From Anaerolineae bacterium (GTDB lineage Bacteria; Chloroflexota; Anaerolineae; Anaerolineales; Villigracilaceae), in assembly GCA_022616105.1 (NCBI GenBank), contig JAKEFL010000231.1:1-42265 (forward strand): a stretch of 42,265 nt of DNA. Reading direction: 5' to 3'. A program made the position numbers and the translations under genes. Below, piece after piece: positions 23,519-32,800 of the stretch; position 1 is the stretch's first letter, and the number at the start of each line of letters is the position of its first letter. Below the pieces are notes generated by a model, which saw only the letters and a program-made list of their open reading frames with translations, did no database searches and was not told where the DNA came from.

Positions 23519-24333
23519 AAGAACATCTGGCAACATTGATTCAATCGTCACCGTCTCCTGTTGAAGCACGTAACCTGGCGCGCGAATACTTGCAAGCTCT
23601 GATCTTGCAAAGTCTACAGCGAGCAAGTGCAATGACCTCATTTGCGTTTCATGGAGGTACTGCCTTAAGATTTTTATATTCCCTGCCGCGTTATTCTGAA
23701 GACCTGGATTTTGCTCTTGAACGTGCATCCGATTCATACAATTTTCGATCCTTCCTTCAAACCATTCGCAAAGATTTGGAAACACAAGGATATGCCATCG
23801 CGCTCAAGGTAAACGATCAGAAAACGGTCCACAGTGCATTTGTCCGTTTTTCAGGGTTGCTCTATGAGTTGAAATTGACTCCGCATCAGGATGAAATTTT
23901 GGCGGTGAAACTTGAAGTGGATACTAACCCACCAAAGGGAGCCGTATTGAATACATCGCTTGTTCGCCGTCACATTTTACTTAATTTACAACACCATGAT
24001 CAGTCATCTTTGCTTGCTGGCAAACTTCATGCAATTTTGCAACGCCCATATCTCAAAGGACGCGATATATATGATCTCCTCTGGTATTTGAGTGATAGGA
24101 ATTGGCCCGCCCCCAACCTGATTTTGCTGAATAATGCATTGAAACAAACAAACTGGGATGATCCAACCCTGACTGCGGAAAACTGGCGTGAGATCGTACG
24201 CACTCGAATCGGATCAAGTTCCTGGGAGCGCGTTATGGATGATGTTCGCCCATTCCTCGCATCGCAACAGGAAATCGAGTTGTTGACAAAGGAAAACCTG
24301 ATCAGGCTGCTCAAGAAAGATTCTTTGGATTAA
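23515..24333 (+). CDS. AbiEii-type nucleotidyltransferase toxin
   Basis: The protein has 272 residues of the DUF1814 / AbiEii family. The nucleotidyltransferase motif FHGGTALRFLY (about residues 45-55) is followed by RYSEDLDFAL, with the catalytic acidic pair Asp63-Asp65. ELKLTPHQ, the LKLEVDTN-like strand (VKLEVDTNPP) with the third Asp, and the C-terminal LLAGKLHAILQRPYLKGRDI motif with its conserved Lys/Arg complete the family pattern. AbiEii uses NTPs and arrests growth during phage infection; later work shows tRNA 3' modification by related MenT toxins. All key residues appear intact. Confidence 0.9.
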   Translation: MKEHLATLIQSSPSPVEARNLAREYLQALILQSLQRASAMTSFAFHGGTALRFLYSLPRYSEDLDFALERASDSYNFRSFLQTIRKDLETQGYAIALKVNDQKTVHSAFVRFSGLLYELKLTPHQDEILAVKLEVDTNPPKGAVLNTSLVRRHILLNLQHHDQSSLLAGKLHAILQRPYLKGRDIYDLLWYLSDRNWPAPNLILLNNALKQTNWDDPTLTAENWREIVRTRIGSSSWERVMDDVRPFLASQQEIELLTKENLIRLLKKDSLD

Positions 24334-24455
24334 AGCCTATGTCCATTTATGCCGAATGCGTCTACAAAACACGTACCTGAGCGTGATGGGAAGGCCAATG
24401 ACACACGTCGCAAGCAGATGCCGTCACGCTGTGCTTCGATGTTCTCCATAATATC

Positions 24456-24487
24456 CCCTGTCAATTTTGACAGGGCAATTTTGTTTC
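24456..24487 (+). terminator. Terminator before recQ
   Basis: CCCTGTCA, loop ATTT and TGACAGGG form an 8-bp stem followed by CAATTTTGTTT. Together with the promoter at 24494 it forms the second copy of the module found at 20982-21063. Confidence 0.7.
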
Positions 24488-24493
24488 TATCTT

Positions 24494-24530
24494 AAAGTTG
24501 TATAATCCCTGCATCCTATTCTTTGGAACC
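24494..24530 (+). promoter_or_regulatory. Promoter of recQ
   Basis: AAAGTTGTATAAT carries TATAAT at 24501-24506. Then come GCATCC and TTCTTTGGAACC, as in the module before the SWIM gene. The start of transcription would fall about 22 nt before the GTG. Confidence 0.6.
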
Positions 24531-24534
24531 TAAT

Positions 24535-26772
24535 GTGATATCCACTACGAATTTACTTTCCATCTCATCCATTCTAAAAGACACCTTCGGCTACGATACC
24601 TTTCGTCCGCTTCAACGTGAAGTGATCGAAAACGTGATGGCTCGCCGCGACACGCTCGCAGTCATGCCCACGGGCGGAGGCAAATCACTCTGCTATCAAA
24701 TCCCGTCGCTCCTTTTTGATGGGCTTACTGTCGTTGTCTCTCCTCTCATTTCGTTGATGAAAGATCAAGTGGAGCAGTTGCGCGCCTTTGGTGTCCCTGC
24801 CCTGTTCCTCAACAGTTCGCTGGCGCCACAGGAATATCAGGAGAACATGGACTATATAAAGCGCGGCGAAGTAAAACTGTTATACGTCGCGCCTGAAACG
24901 CTCCTCACCCCGCGTATCCTCTCACTCCTTTCGTCGCTTCAAGTGGACTGCCTGACGATTGACGAAGCCCACTGCATCTCAGAATGGGGTCACGACTTTC
25001 GCCCTGAATATCGTCAAATCATCGAAATACGAAAACGATTCCCAAACGCGGTCTGTCTCGCCCTTACTGCTACTGCCACCTCGCGCGTGCGGCAGGATAT
25101 TCGCTCCACCCTCAAGTTCACAACCACAAACGAATTCATCGCCAGTTTCAACCGCGAAAATCTCTATATCGAAGTCATTCGCAAACGCGACCCGATCGGG
25201 CAAACCATTCAGATGCTTGAACGTTTCAAGGATCAATCAGGCATCATTTATTGTTTCTCGCGTAAACAAGTGGATGAACTCGCCGCGTATCTCGCTTCAA
25301 AAGGATATTCTGTCCGTCCATATCACGCGGGATTGGAAGATTCAGACCGCCGCAGAAATCAGGAGGCATTCATCCGCGATGACGCACAAATCATCGTTGC
25401 CACCATTGCGTTCGGCATGGGCATCAACAAGCCAAACGTACGCTTTGTCATTCACTTCGATCTGCCCAAGAGCATTGAAGGTTATTATCAGGAAATCGGC
25501 CGCGCGGGACGTGACGGCTTGCCCGCGCATTGTCTTCTCCTCTACAGTTATTCGGATGCCGCCAAAATCAACTACTTCATTGAACAAAAGGATGGGGACG
25601 AAAAACGCGTCGCCATTGAACATCTGAATGCAATCGTACGTTATGCGGAAGATGAGATGACCTGCCGCCGCAAACCGCTCCTCAACTACTTCGGCGAATC
25701 ATTCCAAGCTGACACCTGCTCCAACTGCGACAACTGTACCTCCGCCCCTACCGCGCTGACAGATATCACAGTCTTCGCACAGAAATTCCTCTCCTGCGTC
25801 AAACGCGCGGAGGAAAAATTCGGCGCGGGTCATATCACAGATATATTGCTCGGTTCGAAAAACGAAAAGGTCCTGCGCTGGGAACATGACAAACTGTCCA
25901 CGTATGGCATCGGCCCGGAACTTACGAAGAAACAATGGATGCACATCGCGCGTCAACTCATGACAATGGGGTATCTGAAACAGGAGGGCGAGTATCACAC
26001 ATTGAGTCTCACGGCGCGGGCGTTGGATGCGCTCAAGAAAAGAGAACCAATTTTCGGCGTCGTGCAGGAAGCGGAGCGTGTCCGAACAAAAGGAAAGAAG
26101 AAAGTGGAGTTGGAGTATAACCACGCTTTGTTTGCATTGCTCCGTCAAAAACGCAAAGAGATGGCAGACGAAGCAGGTGTACCTCCATACGTCATCTTCT
26201 CCGATCGAACCCTCATAGAAATGTCCGCTTATTATCCACAGTCGTTTGCAAGCCTCCTGAATATCTCTGGTGTGGGACAGGCAAAAGCCAGTCAATATGG
26301 CGACGCGTTTTTGGAAGTTATTCAATCATATTGTAAAAAGCATAGACTCGCGGAAATCCCTCATCCCCGACTCCGCGAAGCGTCCCGAGGGGAGAAGGGA
26401 GCGGCATCCCCCTTTCCCAATGGGAGAGGGGCTGGGGGTGAGGGAGAACTGAGCGAGCGCACGTGGCTCGTCGCTGAAGCATTCAATGAAGGTGCGACGA
26501 TTCAAAATTTAATGGAACGACATCAAGTCACAAAAGGAACGATTCTCGAACATCTCACAAAATACGTGATGGCAGGCAACATCCTGCGAAACGGAGAAGA
26601 CCTGGTATCGCTTGCAGCGGTCACGGCCGAACAAAAACAAGCCGCCTTCACTGCGTTCGATGAACTCAGCCCAACATTTCTCAAACCTGTGTTTGACAAG
26701 TTGAACGGAACATTGAATTACGATGAATTGAAAATTTTGCGAATGTTGTATTTGATCGCGCGACAGGGGTAA
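24535..26772 (+). CDS. recQ: ATP-dependent DNA helicase RecQ
   Basis: The protein has 745 residues from GTG 24535; an in-frame TTG at 24523 is possible. Domains in order: superfamily 2 helicase core with TFGYDTFRPLQREVI, Walker A MPTGGGKSLCYQIP (near 44), DEAH at about 143, and HAGLEDSDRRRNQEAF, then IGRAGRDG; a zinc-binding region with CRRKP, then CSNCDNC (near 376-405); a winged helix; an HRDC domain; and a C-terminal helix-turn-helix (RecQ C-terminal type). Unwinds DNA 3' to 5' in recombination repair. Residues about 608-636 between HRDC and the C-terminal domain are a translated palindromic repeat. The promoter module is shared with the SWIM gene. Confidence 0.96.
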   Translation: MISTTNLLSISSILKDTFGYDTFRPLQREVIENVMARRDTLAVMPTGGGKSLCYQIPSLLFDGLTVVVSPLISLMKDQVEQLRAFGVPALFLNSSLAPQEYQENMDYIKRGEVKLLYVAPETLLTPRILSLLSSLQVDCLTIDEAHCISEWGHDFRPEYRQIIEIRKRFPNAVCLALTATATSRVRQDIRSTLKFTTTNEFIASFNRENLYIEVIRKRDPIGQTIQMLERFKDQSGIIYCFSRKQVDELAAYLASKGYSVRPYHAGLEDSDRRRNQEAFIRDDAQIIVATIAFGMGINKPNVRFVIHFDLPKSIEGYYQEIGRAGRDGLPAHCLLLYSYSDAAKINYFIEQKDGDEKRVAIEHLNAIVRYAEDEMTCRRKPLLNYFGESFQADTCSNCDNCTSAPTALTDITVFAQKFLSCVKRAEEKFGAGHITDILLGSKNEKVLRWEHDKLSTYGIGPELTKKQWMHIARQLMTMGYLKQEGEYHTLSLTARALDALKKREPIFGVVQEAERVRTKGKKKVELEYNHALFALLRQKRKEMADEAGVPPYVIFSDRTLIEMSAYYPQSFASLLNISGVGQAKASQYGDAFLEVIQSYCKKHRLAEIPHPRLREASRGEKGAASPFPNGRGAGGEGELSERTWLVAEAFNEGATIQNLMERHQVTKGTILEHLTKYVMAGNILRNGEDLVSLAAVTAEQKQAAFTAFDELSPTFLKPVFDKLNGTLNYDELKILRMLYLIARQG
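26358..26444 (+). repeat. In-frame repeat inside recQ
   Basis: CCCTCATCCCCGACTCC at the start pairs with GGCTGGGGGTGAGGG at the end, with inner CGTCCCGAGGGGAGAAGGGA and CCCAATGGGAGAGGGG. It reads PHPRLREASRGEKGAASPFP and onward in the inter-domain linker. Its length preserves the frame. Confidence 0.75.
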
Positions 26773-26773
26773 G

Positions 26774-26940
26774 TCCGCTTTAGCGGGGTTTGTACGAATA
26801 GCACGGGGGTTTATCCCCGTGCGAGCAATGTCTGGCGGAATTCATCATGCGCGCAAATTGTGAGTCATCCCCTCGTTACCCGCACGGACGTCAACGTCCG
26901 TGCTACACTACACCTACAAAGACGGCTGAAGCCGCCTACT
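26774..26940 (+). repeat. Cluster of short palindromes after recQ
   Basis: GTCCGCTTTAGCGGGG (26773 onwards), GCACGGGG-6 nt-CCCCGTGC (26801-26822), GCACGGACGT-CA-ACGTCCGTGC (26882-26903) and GGCTGAAGCCGCC (about 26924) lie in the gap between recQ and the next gene. The first word also appears as AGTCCGCTCAAGCGGACT at the end of metVF. These are REP-like elements; some may serve as terminators. Confidence 0.7.
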
Positions 26941-26956
26941 TAAAGGAAAATAAGAA

Positions 26957-28045
26957 ATGCCCGAATATCCCGAATATGTGCATAAAACACTCGCCCGTGC
27001 GCGGGAGGAAGGTCAATGGCACGCGGCACAGTCAGACGCCGCGGGGTTGTGTTTTGATGTACTCGCGCTCTTCCCTGATTGCGAAGAAGCGAAGGAACTG
27101 GTCTATGAACTCTTTTGCGATGAATGGACAATTTATGATAACCGCGTTGCGGTTCAACAAAACATTGATGAATGGGACGATCGCCCGTGGCAACAACGCC
27201 GCAGGCTGGCATTGTCTTATCGCTTCATGAGTCGCTGGGATGGCAAGTATGAAACCAAAATGGACAGGGGCGGACCTAAAGATGTGCGAAAGATTCTCGA
27301 TGATGGAAAAATGGAATTGCTCGGCGCATATTGTCTTGGAGATGAGGAATGTACAGATTATGCCTGGTCCATTTTTGCGGATGCTATTCACAAAGCCAAA
27401 GACCCACAATCAACCTTGTTCTGGATCGGATGGCAATATGCCGACCTTGGCTTCTTTGCAGACGCGGCAGAAGCGCTCGGCGAATTATGCTCGCGTTTCA
27501 ACGATGCAGATGCAAGACGCCTTCTTGCTGAGGTCGTCTGGTGGCGCGACAATGCCCATCGCATTCCGTGGATTCCGCCTGCGGGTGATGGCTCACGGTA
27601 TGATCGAATGATAAAACAAATTGACCCCAATGCCCTTACAACACGGGAATATATTCAAAGAACGCGCAACGAAAATCAAAAGGAGCGCATCGCACCGTAT
27701 CGTCCCAGCATTGACAAACAACTGGCGAATCTTTTCAACCGATCCATTCCTGATAAAAAAGAACTGCCTGCCTCCACCCTTGTAGATTGGAGTTTCCTGG
27801 ATCAGGATGACGGTCAACCCGGCGAACTCCCTGATTGGGCGAAAAGGCAAATCAAACGACTCGAACGCCTCAAAGATGACGATGATGTGTCGAAGGAAAT
27901 GATCGAGCACATGATTCAAACACACAAATGGACGCGCAACATCCCGCCTCCCTCCACGCCGCCTCGTTACGACCCGAACGAGCCGCCTTTCGATCCAAGT
28001 GAATTTCTTGGCGATGCAGATCTCGATTTGGATGATGACGACTGA
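26957..28045 (+). CDS. Hypothetical acidic protein with TPR-like part
   Basis: This 362-residue cytoplasmic protein starts MPEYPEYVHKTLARAREEGQ with AAAGGAAAATAAG upstream. Residues 1-200 are helical with TPR-like spacing (AAGLCFDVLALFPDCEEAKE, WQYADLGFFADAAEALGELC). The C-terminal third is linker-rich and acidic and ends DLDLDDDD; a proline-rich stretch (IPPPSTPPRYDPNEPPFDP) comes before it. I do not recognise a family. The acidic tail suggests a protein- or metal-binding role, but nothing more can be said. It ends in a clear terminator and is probably monocistronic. Confidence 0.75.
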   Translation: MPEYPEYVHKTLARAREEGQWHAAQSDAAGLCFDVLALFPDCEEAKELVYELFCDEWTIYDNRVAVQQNIDEWDDRPWQQRRRLALSYRFMSRWDGKYETKMDRGGPKDVRKILDDGKMELLGAYCLGDEECTDYAWSIFADAIHKAKDPQSTLFWIGWQYADLGFFADAAEALGELCSRFNDADARRLLAEVVWWRDNAHRIPWIPPAGDGSRYDRMIKQIDPNALTTREYIQRTRNENQKERIAPYRPSIDKQLANLFNRSIPDKKELPASTLVDWSFLDQDDGQPGELPDWAKRQIKRLERLKDDDDVSKEMIEHMIQTHKWTRNIPPPSTPPRYDPNEPPFDPSEFLGDADLDLDDDD

Positions 28046-28056
28046 TTTGAAATGAT

Positions 28057-28080
28057 GCCGCTCCCTGGAGCGGCTTTTTT
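28057..28080 (+). terminator. Rho-independent terminator
   Basis: GCCGCTC, loop CCTG, GAGCGGC and six T residues follow the hypothetical gene by 11 nt. A textbook intrinsic terminator. Confidence 0.9.
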
Positions 28081-28096
28081 GTAACTTCTGCAATGC

Positions 28097-28102
28097 TATA
28101 AT
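28097..28102 (+). promoter_or_regulatory. Candidate -10 of the membrane-protein gene
   Basis: A consensus TATAAT lies 30 nt before the ATG at 28132. CTATAATCCGCACATC resembles the modules before recQ and the SWIM gene (TATAAT followed by CATC), but no good -35 is seen. Confidence 0.5.
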
Positions 28103-28131
28103 CCGCACATCTTTTGGGTAAGAGATATTGC

Positions 28132-29406
28132 ATGAATTGCATGAGGAACCTTCTTACAAGGAACTGGCTCCAGGACTTATCAGACCAGCAAAAGGATGTT
28201 TTGCTGGGTCTCTTTATAGTTTTGGTAGTCGCTGTTTTATATTACTTTCAATGGGCTTTTTATTTAACAGGGCTTGAAGGAAGCAAAGTCAATGTAGATC
28301 AGCCCGAAAGATATTTTTGGTGGGCAAATGACTCGCGCAGTTATCGTTCGGCAGGCGAATGGCTATTTGGACGTGAGGTTACAAATGCAATTGGAGAACG
28401 TCCCTGGCTTTACCCGTTCATGCTGGGACTGGCTCGCACACTTTTCGGGGGCAATGCAGAAGGGGTAATATGGGTCAGTCAATTTTTGATGTGGCTTGTA
28501 AGCGGACTCTTCATCTATATTGCACTGCAAAACGGCACAAAGTCTACAATACTCTCGATGACCGGAGCGGGCATCTTCTTCTCGCATCCATCTCCACTGA
28601 TCCTTACTTTCCATGGAATGACGGAATCATTGAACATCCTTTTGATCGCGATCTTATGCTGGGTCCTGATCACAGAAATTGAGGACCGCTATTATTTTGT
28701 TATCCTGCTCGTAAGCCTTGCAACTGTAACGAAACCAATTTATTTGTTATTCCTGGTTATGCTGATTATCTATGTCATAGCGCAACACAAACAAACTCCA
28801 AGATTAAGACAAATTGGAATCGTCGCTTTACTGCTTATCCCGATTTGGATTCAGCTTATTCTATCGACGCTTGCAATCGGAAAGCCAACAATTTCCACCA
28901 TTGGAGCATATACTTTCAAAAATTATTTGGTGGCAGATGTCCATCTTCGAGTAGAAGGACTCGAATGGCGCGAGAGCACAAAGGTAATTGAGGATTGGGA
29001 TCTGCAAAAACAAGTGACATATTTATGGCAACATCAGAGAGAAACCGCGCTGGCTTATCGTCGTCATATCATCGACTCAAATTTGTGGACTGGCTCTTTC
29101 TTTACACTCGGCGAGGGAAATCGGTTGGCTGAGTTTGCCCGCACAGCCAACGCGATTGCGGCCTACCTCCACCTGCTGATGCTTCCAATCGTGATCTACT
29201 ATCTTGTGTCATCGAAGTATTGGGATAATAAAGAGACGATTGCTCTGCTTTACATCTGTTTTGTGATCCAGCTCTTGACCAGTGGAATATCCACTGGTCA
29301 AGAGGACAGGTTGATGATTACTGCTTTGCCGCTGTGGATTGTTGCTTATTTTTTGGTATATACAAGTTTCCGAATTTATCCATTCCCTAACAATACCAGG
29401 AACTGA
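28132..29406 (+). CDS. Polytopic membrane protein, possibly a GT-C glycosyltransferase
   Basis: The 424-residue protein starts at ATG 28132; a second ATG lies at 28141. About ten hydrophobic segments follow (LLGLFIVLVVAVLYYFQWAF, LNILLIAILCWVLI, LLFLVMLIIYVIAQHK). The long loop after the first helix contains WWANDSRSYRSAGEWLFG, and conserved-looking GERPWLYPFMLGLARTLFGG follows. This layout is typical of GT-C (PMT/ArnT-like) transferases, whose first loop carries an acidic catalytic residue (Asp in NDSRSY). The call is inferred; the sugar and acceptor are unknown. No glycan genes are adjacent, though a glycan locus lies 9 kb away. Confidence 0.6.
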   Translation: MNCMRNLLTRNWLQDLSDQQKDVLLGLFIVLVVAVLYYFQWAFYLTGLEGSKVNVDQPERYFWWANDSRSYRSAGEWLFGREVTNAIGERPWLYPFMLGLARTLFGGNAEGVIWVSQFLMWLVSGLFIYIALQNGTKSTILSMTGAGIFFSHPSPLILTFHGMTESLNILLIAILCWVLITEIEDRYYFVILLVSLATVTKPIYLLFLVMLIIYVIAQHKQTPRLRQIGIVALLLIPIWIQLILSTLAIGKPTISTIGAYTFKNYLVADVHLRVEGLEWRESTKVIEDWDLQKQVTYLWQHQRETALAYRRHIIDSNLWTGSFFTLGEGNRLAEFARTANAIAAYLHLLMLPIVIYYLVSSKYWDNKETIALLYICFVIQLLTSGISTGQEDRLMITALPLWIVAYFLVYTSFRIYPFPNNTRN

Positions 29407-29645
29407 CTTTGCGTTGATCCCCAAATAATCTACAGAAATTCCACTTCGACACGATTTCGCTCGTCAGCGCACCTGGTCCTTTCCCAACTGAGTAGGAAAG
29501 TCATCACAACTAAAAATCATCATCAGGGCCCGGAAAGGTTTTTGAAATAAAGGCAGCAATTTAGGTGAGTTATTAAAACAAAAGCCGTGTATACAACTAC
29601 CCAATTTTCACCCATCTGCTTTAACTTTTAATCTCATTCTAATTC
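29407..29645. other. Intergenic before the RND operon
   Basis: No gene is supported. The stretch becomes AT-rich to the right (TTAACTTTTAATCTCATTC), leading into the direct repeats at 29646. Confidence 0.5.
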
Positions 29646-29702
29646 TTAAGAATGTTTTAAGAACTTATTTAGAGCAACTTAAGAGCATTCGGCTAATATT
29701 AT
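29646..29702 (+). promoter_or_regulatory. Four 11-bp direct repeats plus -10: activator-type promoter
   Basis: TTAAGAATGTT, TTAAGAACTTA, TTTAGAGCAAC and TTAAGAGCATT follow each other with an exact 11-bp period (29646-29689). This is the spacing used by OmpR/PhoB-type response regulators (pho-box style). A -10-like TATTAT sits at 29697-29702, so its -35 position falls inside the third and fourth repeats, as in PhoB-activated promoters that lack a -35. A hairpin-prone leader of about 140 nt (GCCAAGTTTCCAGC / GCTGGTATTTGGC) precedes the RND gene. Confidence 0.65.
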
Positions 29703-29842
29703 AGTTGAGAGCCAAGTTTCCAGCATAGCTGGTATTTGGCGCTTATAGGCATTGCGTTAGCAATCAATGTTGATGGGAAATAATTTGGCATCAGCCAAAG
29801 TATCCCAAGTCCGAAAACCAATTTTTCGAGGAGGTTTTTGCT

Positions 29843-32800
29843 ATGATGAGTTCGATTGTTCGATCAAGTTTGAAATATCAATTCCTGGTGATTACGATTG
29901 CCGTCACGCTGATGGCATTCGGCCTCACCCAATTCCGCGGGATGCCGGTGGATGTCCTGCCGGAGTTCTCTCCGCCTTTTGTCGAGATCCAGACTGAGGC
30001 GCTGGGGCTTTCCGCGGAGGAAGTAGAGCAGATGATCACTGTTCCCATAGAGCAGGACCTGATGGCCGGCGTGGCATGGCTCGATGTCATCCGCTCCGAG
30101 TCCGTACCAGGTCTATCATCCGTGCTTATCTACTTCGAACCTGGGACCGATCTCTATCGTGCACGCCAGATGGTGACTGAGCGCCTTGCGCAGGCCGCAA
30201 TCGCCATCCCGCATGTATCCAAGCCGCCGACAATGATCCAGCCTCTGTCGTCACAGAGCCGGTTCATGATTGTCGGTCTCTCTTCGCAGGAACTGTCCCT
30301 GATCGAAATGTCCGTGCTTGCGCGTTGGACGATTGCCCCTCAGTTGATGGGCGTACCCGGCGTGGCACATGTGGCCATCTGGGGTAACCGCGATCGCCAG
30401 CTTCAAGTGTTGGTTGACCCTAAGCAACTTCATGAGCAGGGTGTTTCACTCGACCAGGTGGTCGCTACTACAGGAAATGCCCTCTGGGTCTCGTCCTTGA
30501 CCTATCTCGAGGCTTCATCGCCCGGCACCGGTGGCTTCATCGATACACCCAATCAACGGCTTAATGTCTGGCATGTTTTGCCAATTTCCTCCGCTGAGGA
30601 TCTTGCCAAAGTCCCCGTGGATGGTACAGAAGGGCTGCGCCTGGGGGATGTGGCTCAAGTGGTGGAAGATCATCAGTTGTTGATCGGGGATGCAGTCGTT
30701 AACGAAAACCCCAACCTTTTGTTGGTGATCGAAAAATTGCCTGGTATCAATACTCTGGAAGTGACACGCGCTGTGGAAGCTGAGCTGGCGGGCTTGCAGC
30801 CTGGTCTGCCTGGTGTCCAATTTGATGCCACGCTTTTCCGCCCGGCAACCTTTATCGAAATGGCAATCTCTAACCTCACCCGCACTCTGGTCGTTGCCGC
30901 GCTGCTTGTAGTTCTGGTACTGGGTATGTTCCTTTACGGATGGCGCGCTGCATTGATCAGCCTGGCAGCTATCGTGGTATCCCTGTTCGCTGCCCTTTTC
31001 GTGCTCTATATGCGGGGCGAAACTCTCAATTCAATGGTGATTGCAGGTCTGGCAGTGGCACTCGGTCTCGTGATTGATGATGCCATCATCGATGTTGAAC
31101 GTATTATACAGAGTCTGCGCCTAAACCGCCAGCAAGGTGGACTCAGATCAGCTCCCGCTGTGATCCTCGGAGCGATAGGCGAAACGCGCAGTGCGCTCTT
31201 CTTCGCTACCCTGATTACGCTGCTGGCGATCTTGCCGGTCTTCTTCATCCAGGGTGTTTCTGGTGCATTATTCCAGCCCATGGTTGTTTCTTATGCACTG
31301 GCTGTTCTGGCTGCCATGATTGTGGCAGTGACCGTTACACCGGCACTGAGTATGCTCCTCTTATCAAAGACAAACCTCTCACTCCGGGAATCAGCATTTG
31401 TTGCCCGGCTGCAGAGCGGTTATGACCGGAATTTGTCACGGACTGTTAAGAGTCCAGGGCTTGCCAACACTGCCATTGTAGTCCTCGTGGTGGCAGCGCT
31501 TGTTGCGCTTCCATTCCTGGTGGAAGAAAATACGGCACTTCCTACATTCAGAGAACCTTATCTCACGGTCCGGTTTGAAGCCGCGCCGGGCACATCCCAG
31601 CCTGAGATGAACCGTATCGTGTCCCGCGCCAACAACGAATTGCGTAGTATTTCCGGCGTGAGCAATGTCGGTGCCCATATCGGCCGCGCCGTGTTTGGGG
31701 ATCAGACAGGCAATGTCAATTCTGCGGAACTTTTCGTCAGCATCGATCCTAATGCAAACTATGATGCAACAGTAGCCGCAGTTCAAAATGTAATAAATGG
31801 ATATGCCGGAGTGGATCGCGAAGTGCGCACCTACGTGCAACAGACTCTCAGCCAGCCGCAGACCAGCACCGCATCTGATCTCACCGTGCGTGTATATGGT
31901 GAGGATCATGCTACCCTGCGCGCTGAGGCACAAAAGTTGCAGCAGGTTTTGGCCAAGGTAAATGGCGTGGCTGATCCGCGCGTAATCCTCACCGCGGATG
32001 AACCTTCCCTGGAGATCGAGGTCGATCTGGCTGCAGCGCAAAAATTTGGCGTCAAACCTGGCGATGTCCGCCGGACTGCTGCAATCCTTTTGTCCGGAAT
32101 TCAGGTCGGCAGCCTTTTCGAGGACCAGAAAGTATTCGATGTAGTCGTCTGGGGCGAGCCTCAGCTGCGTCAGAACGTCTCGAACATTCATGATCTGCTG
32201 ATCGATGTTCCAGGTATTGACACTGCTCCTGGCACACAAGTGCGTCTGGGAGACGTTGCCGAAGTGCGCATCGTGTCATCTCCAACTGTGATCCATCGCG
32301 AAGCTGTTTCGCCATACCTGGATATTGCCTTTGGTGTCGAAGGTCGAAATGCCAACGCTGTGGCCCAGAACGTGACTGCCGCCCTCCAGAATTACCCCTT
32401 CCCGCTCGAATATCACGCGGAAGTTGTAAATGATTACGGAGCCCGGCAGGCCGCTCAGCAAAGTATCATCATCGCCAGCCTTGTTGCCATTCTCGGGATT
32501 TTCCTGCTCCTGCAGGCTTCTTTCAGGAGCTGGAAACTGGCTGTGGCTGCGGTCATCACCCTGCCTGCAGCGTTGTCTGGTGCCATATTGGCAGACCTGT
32601 TGGGGAATGGTGGTGCAGTATCGCTCGGTTTGATGATGGGCTGCCTTGCAGTGGCAGGCATCGCGCTCCGCAACAGTATCATGCTGGTCAACCACTATCA
32701 GAATCTCGAAGAGCAACAGGGTGAGAACTTTGGTCCAGAATTGGTGATGCGCGGCTCACGAGAACGAATGTCGCCCATCCTGATGAACGCCCTGGCAACT

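Noticed and set aside
26774-26940. CRISPR-like repeats after recQ
   Set aside because: The palindromes differ in sequence and spacing. There are no regular repeats with unique spacers.
31436-32239. Long open frame on the minus strand inside RND permease 1 (similar ones at 25699-26325 in recQ and 37365-38144 in RND 2)
   Set aside because: They lie opposite strongly supported genes, show no family motifs, and arise from the codon pattern of the true strand.
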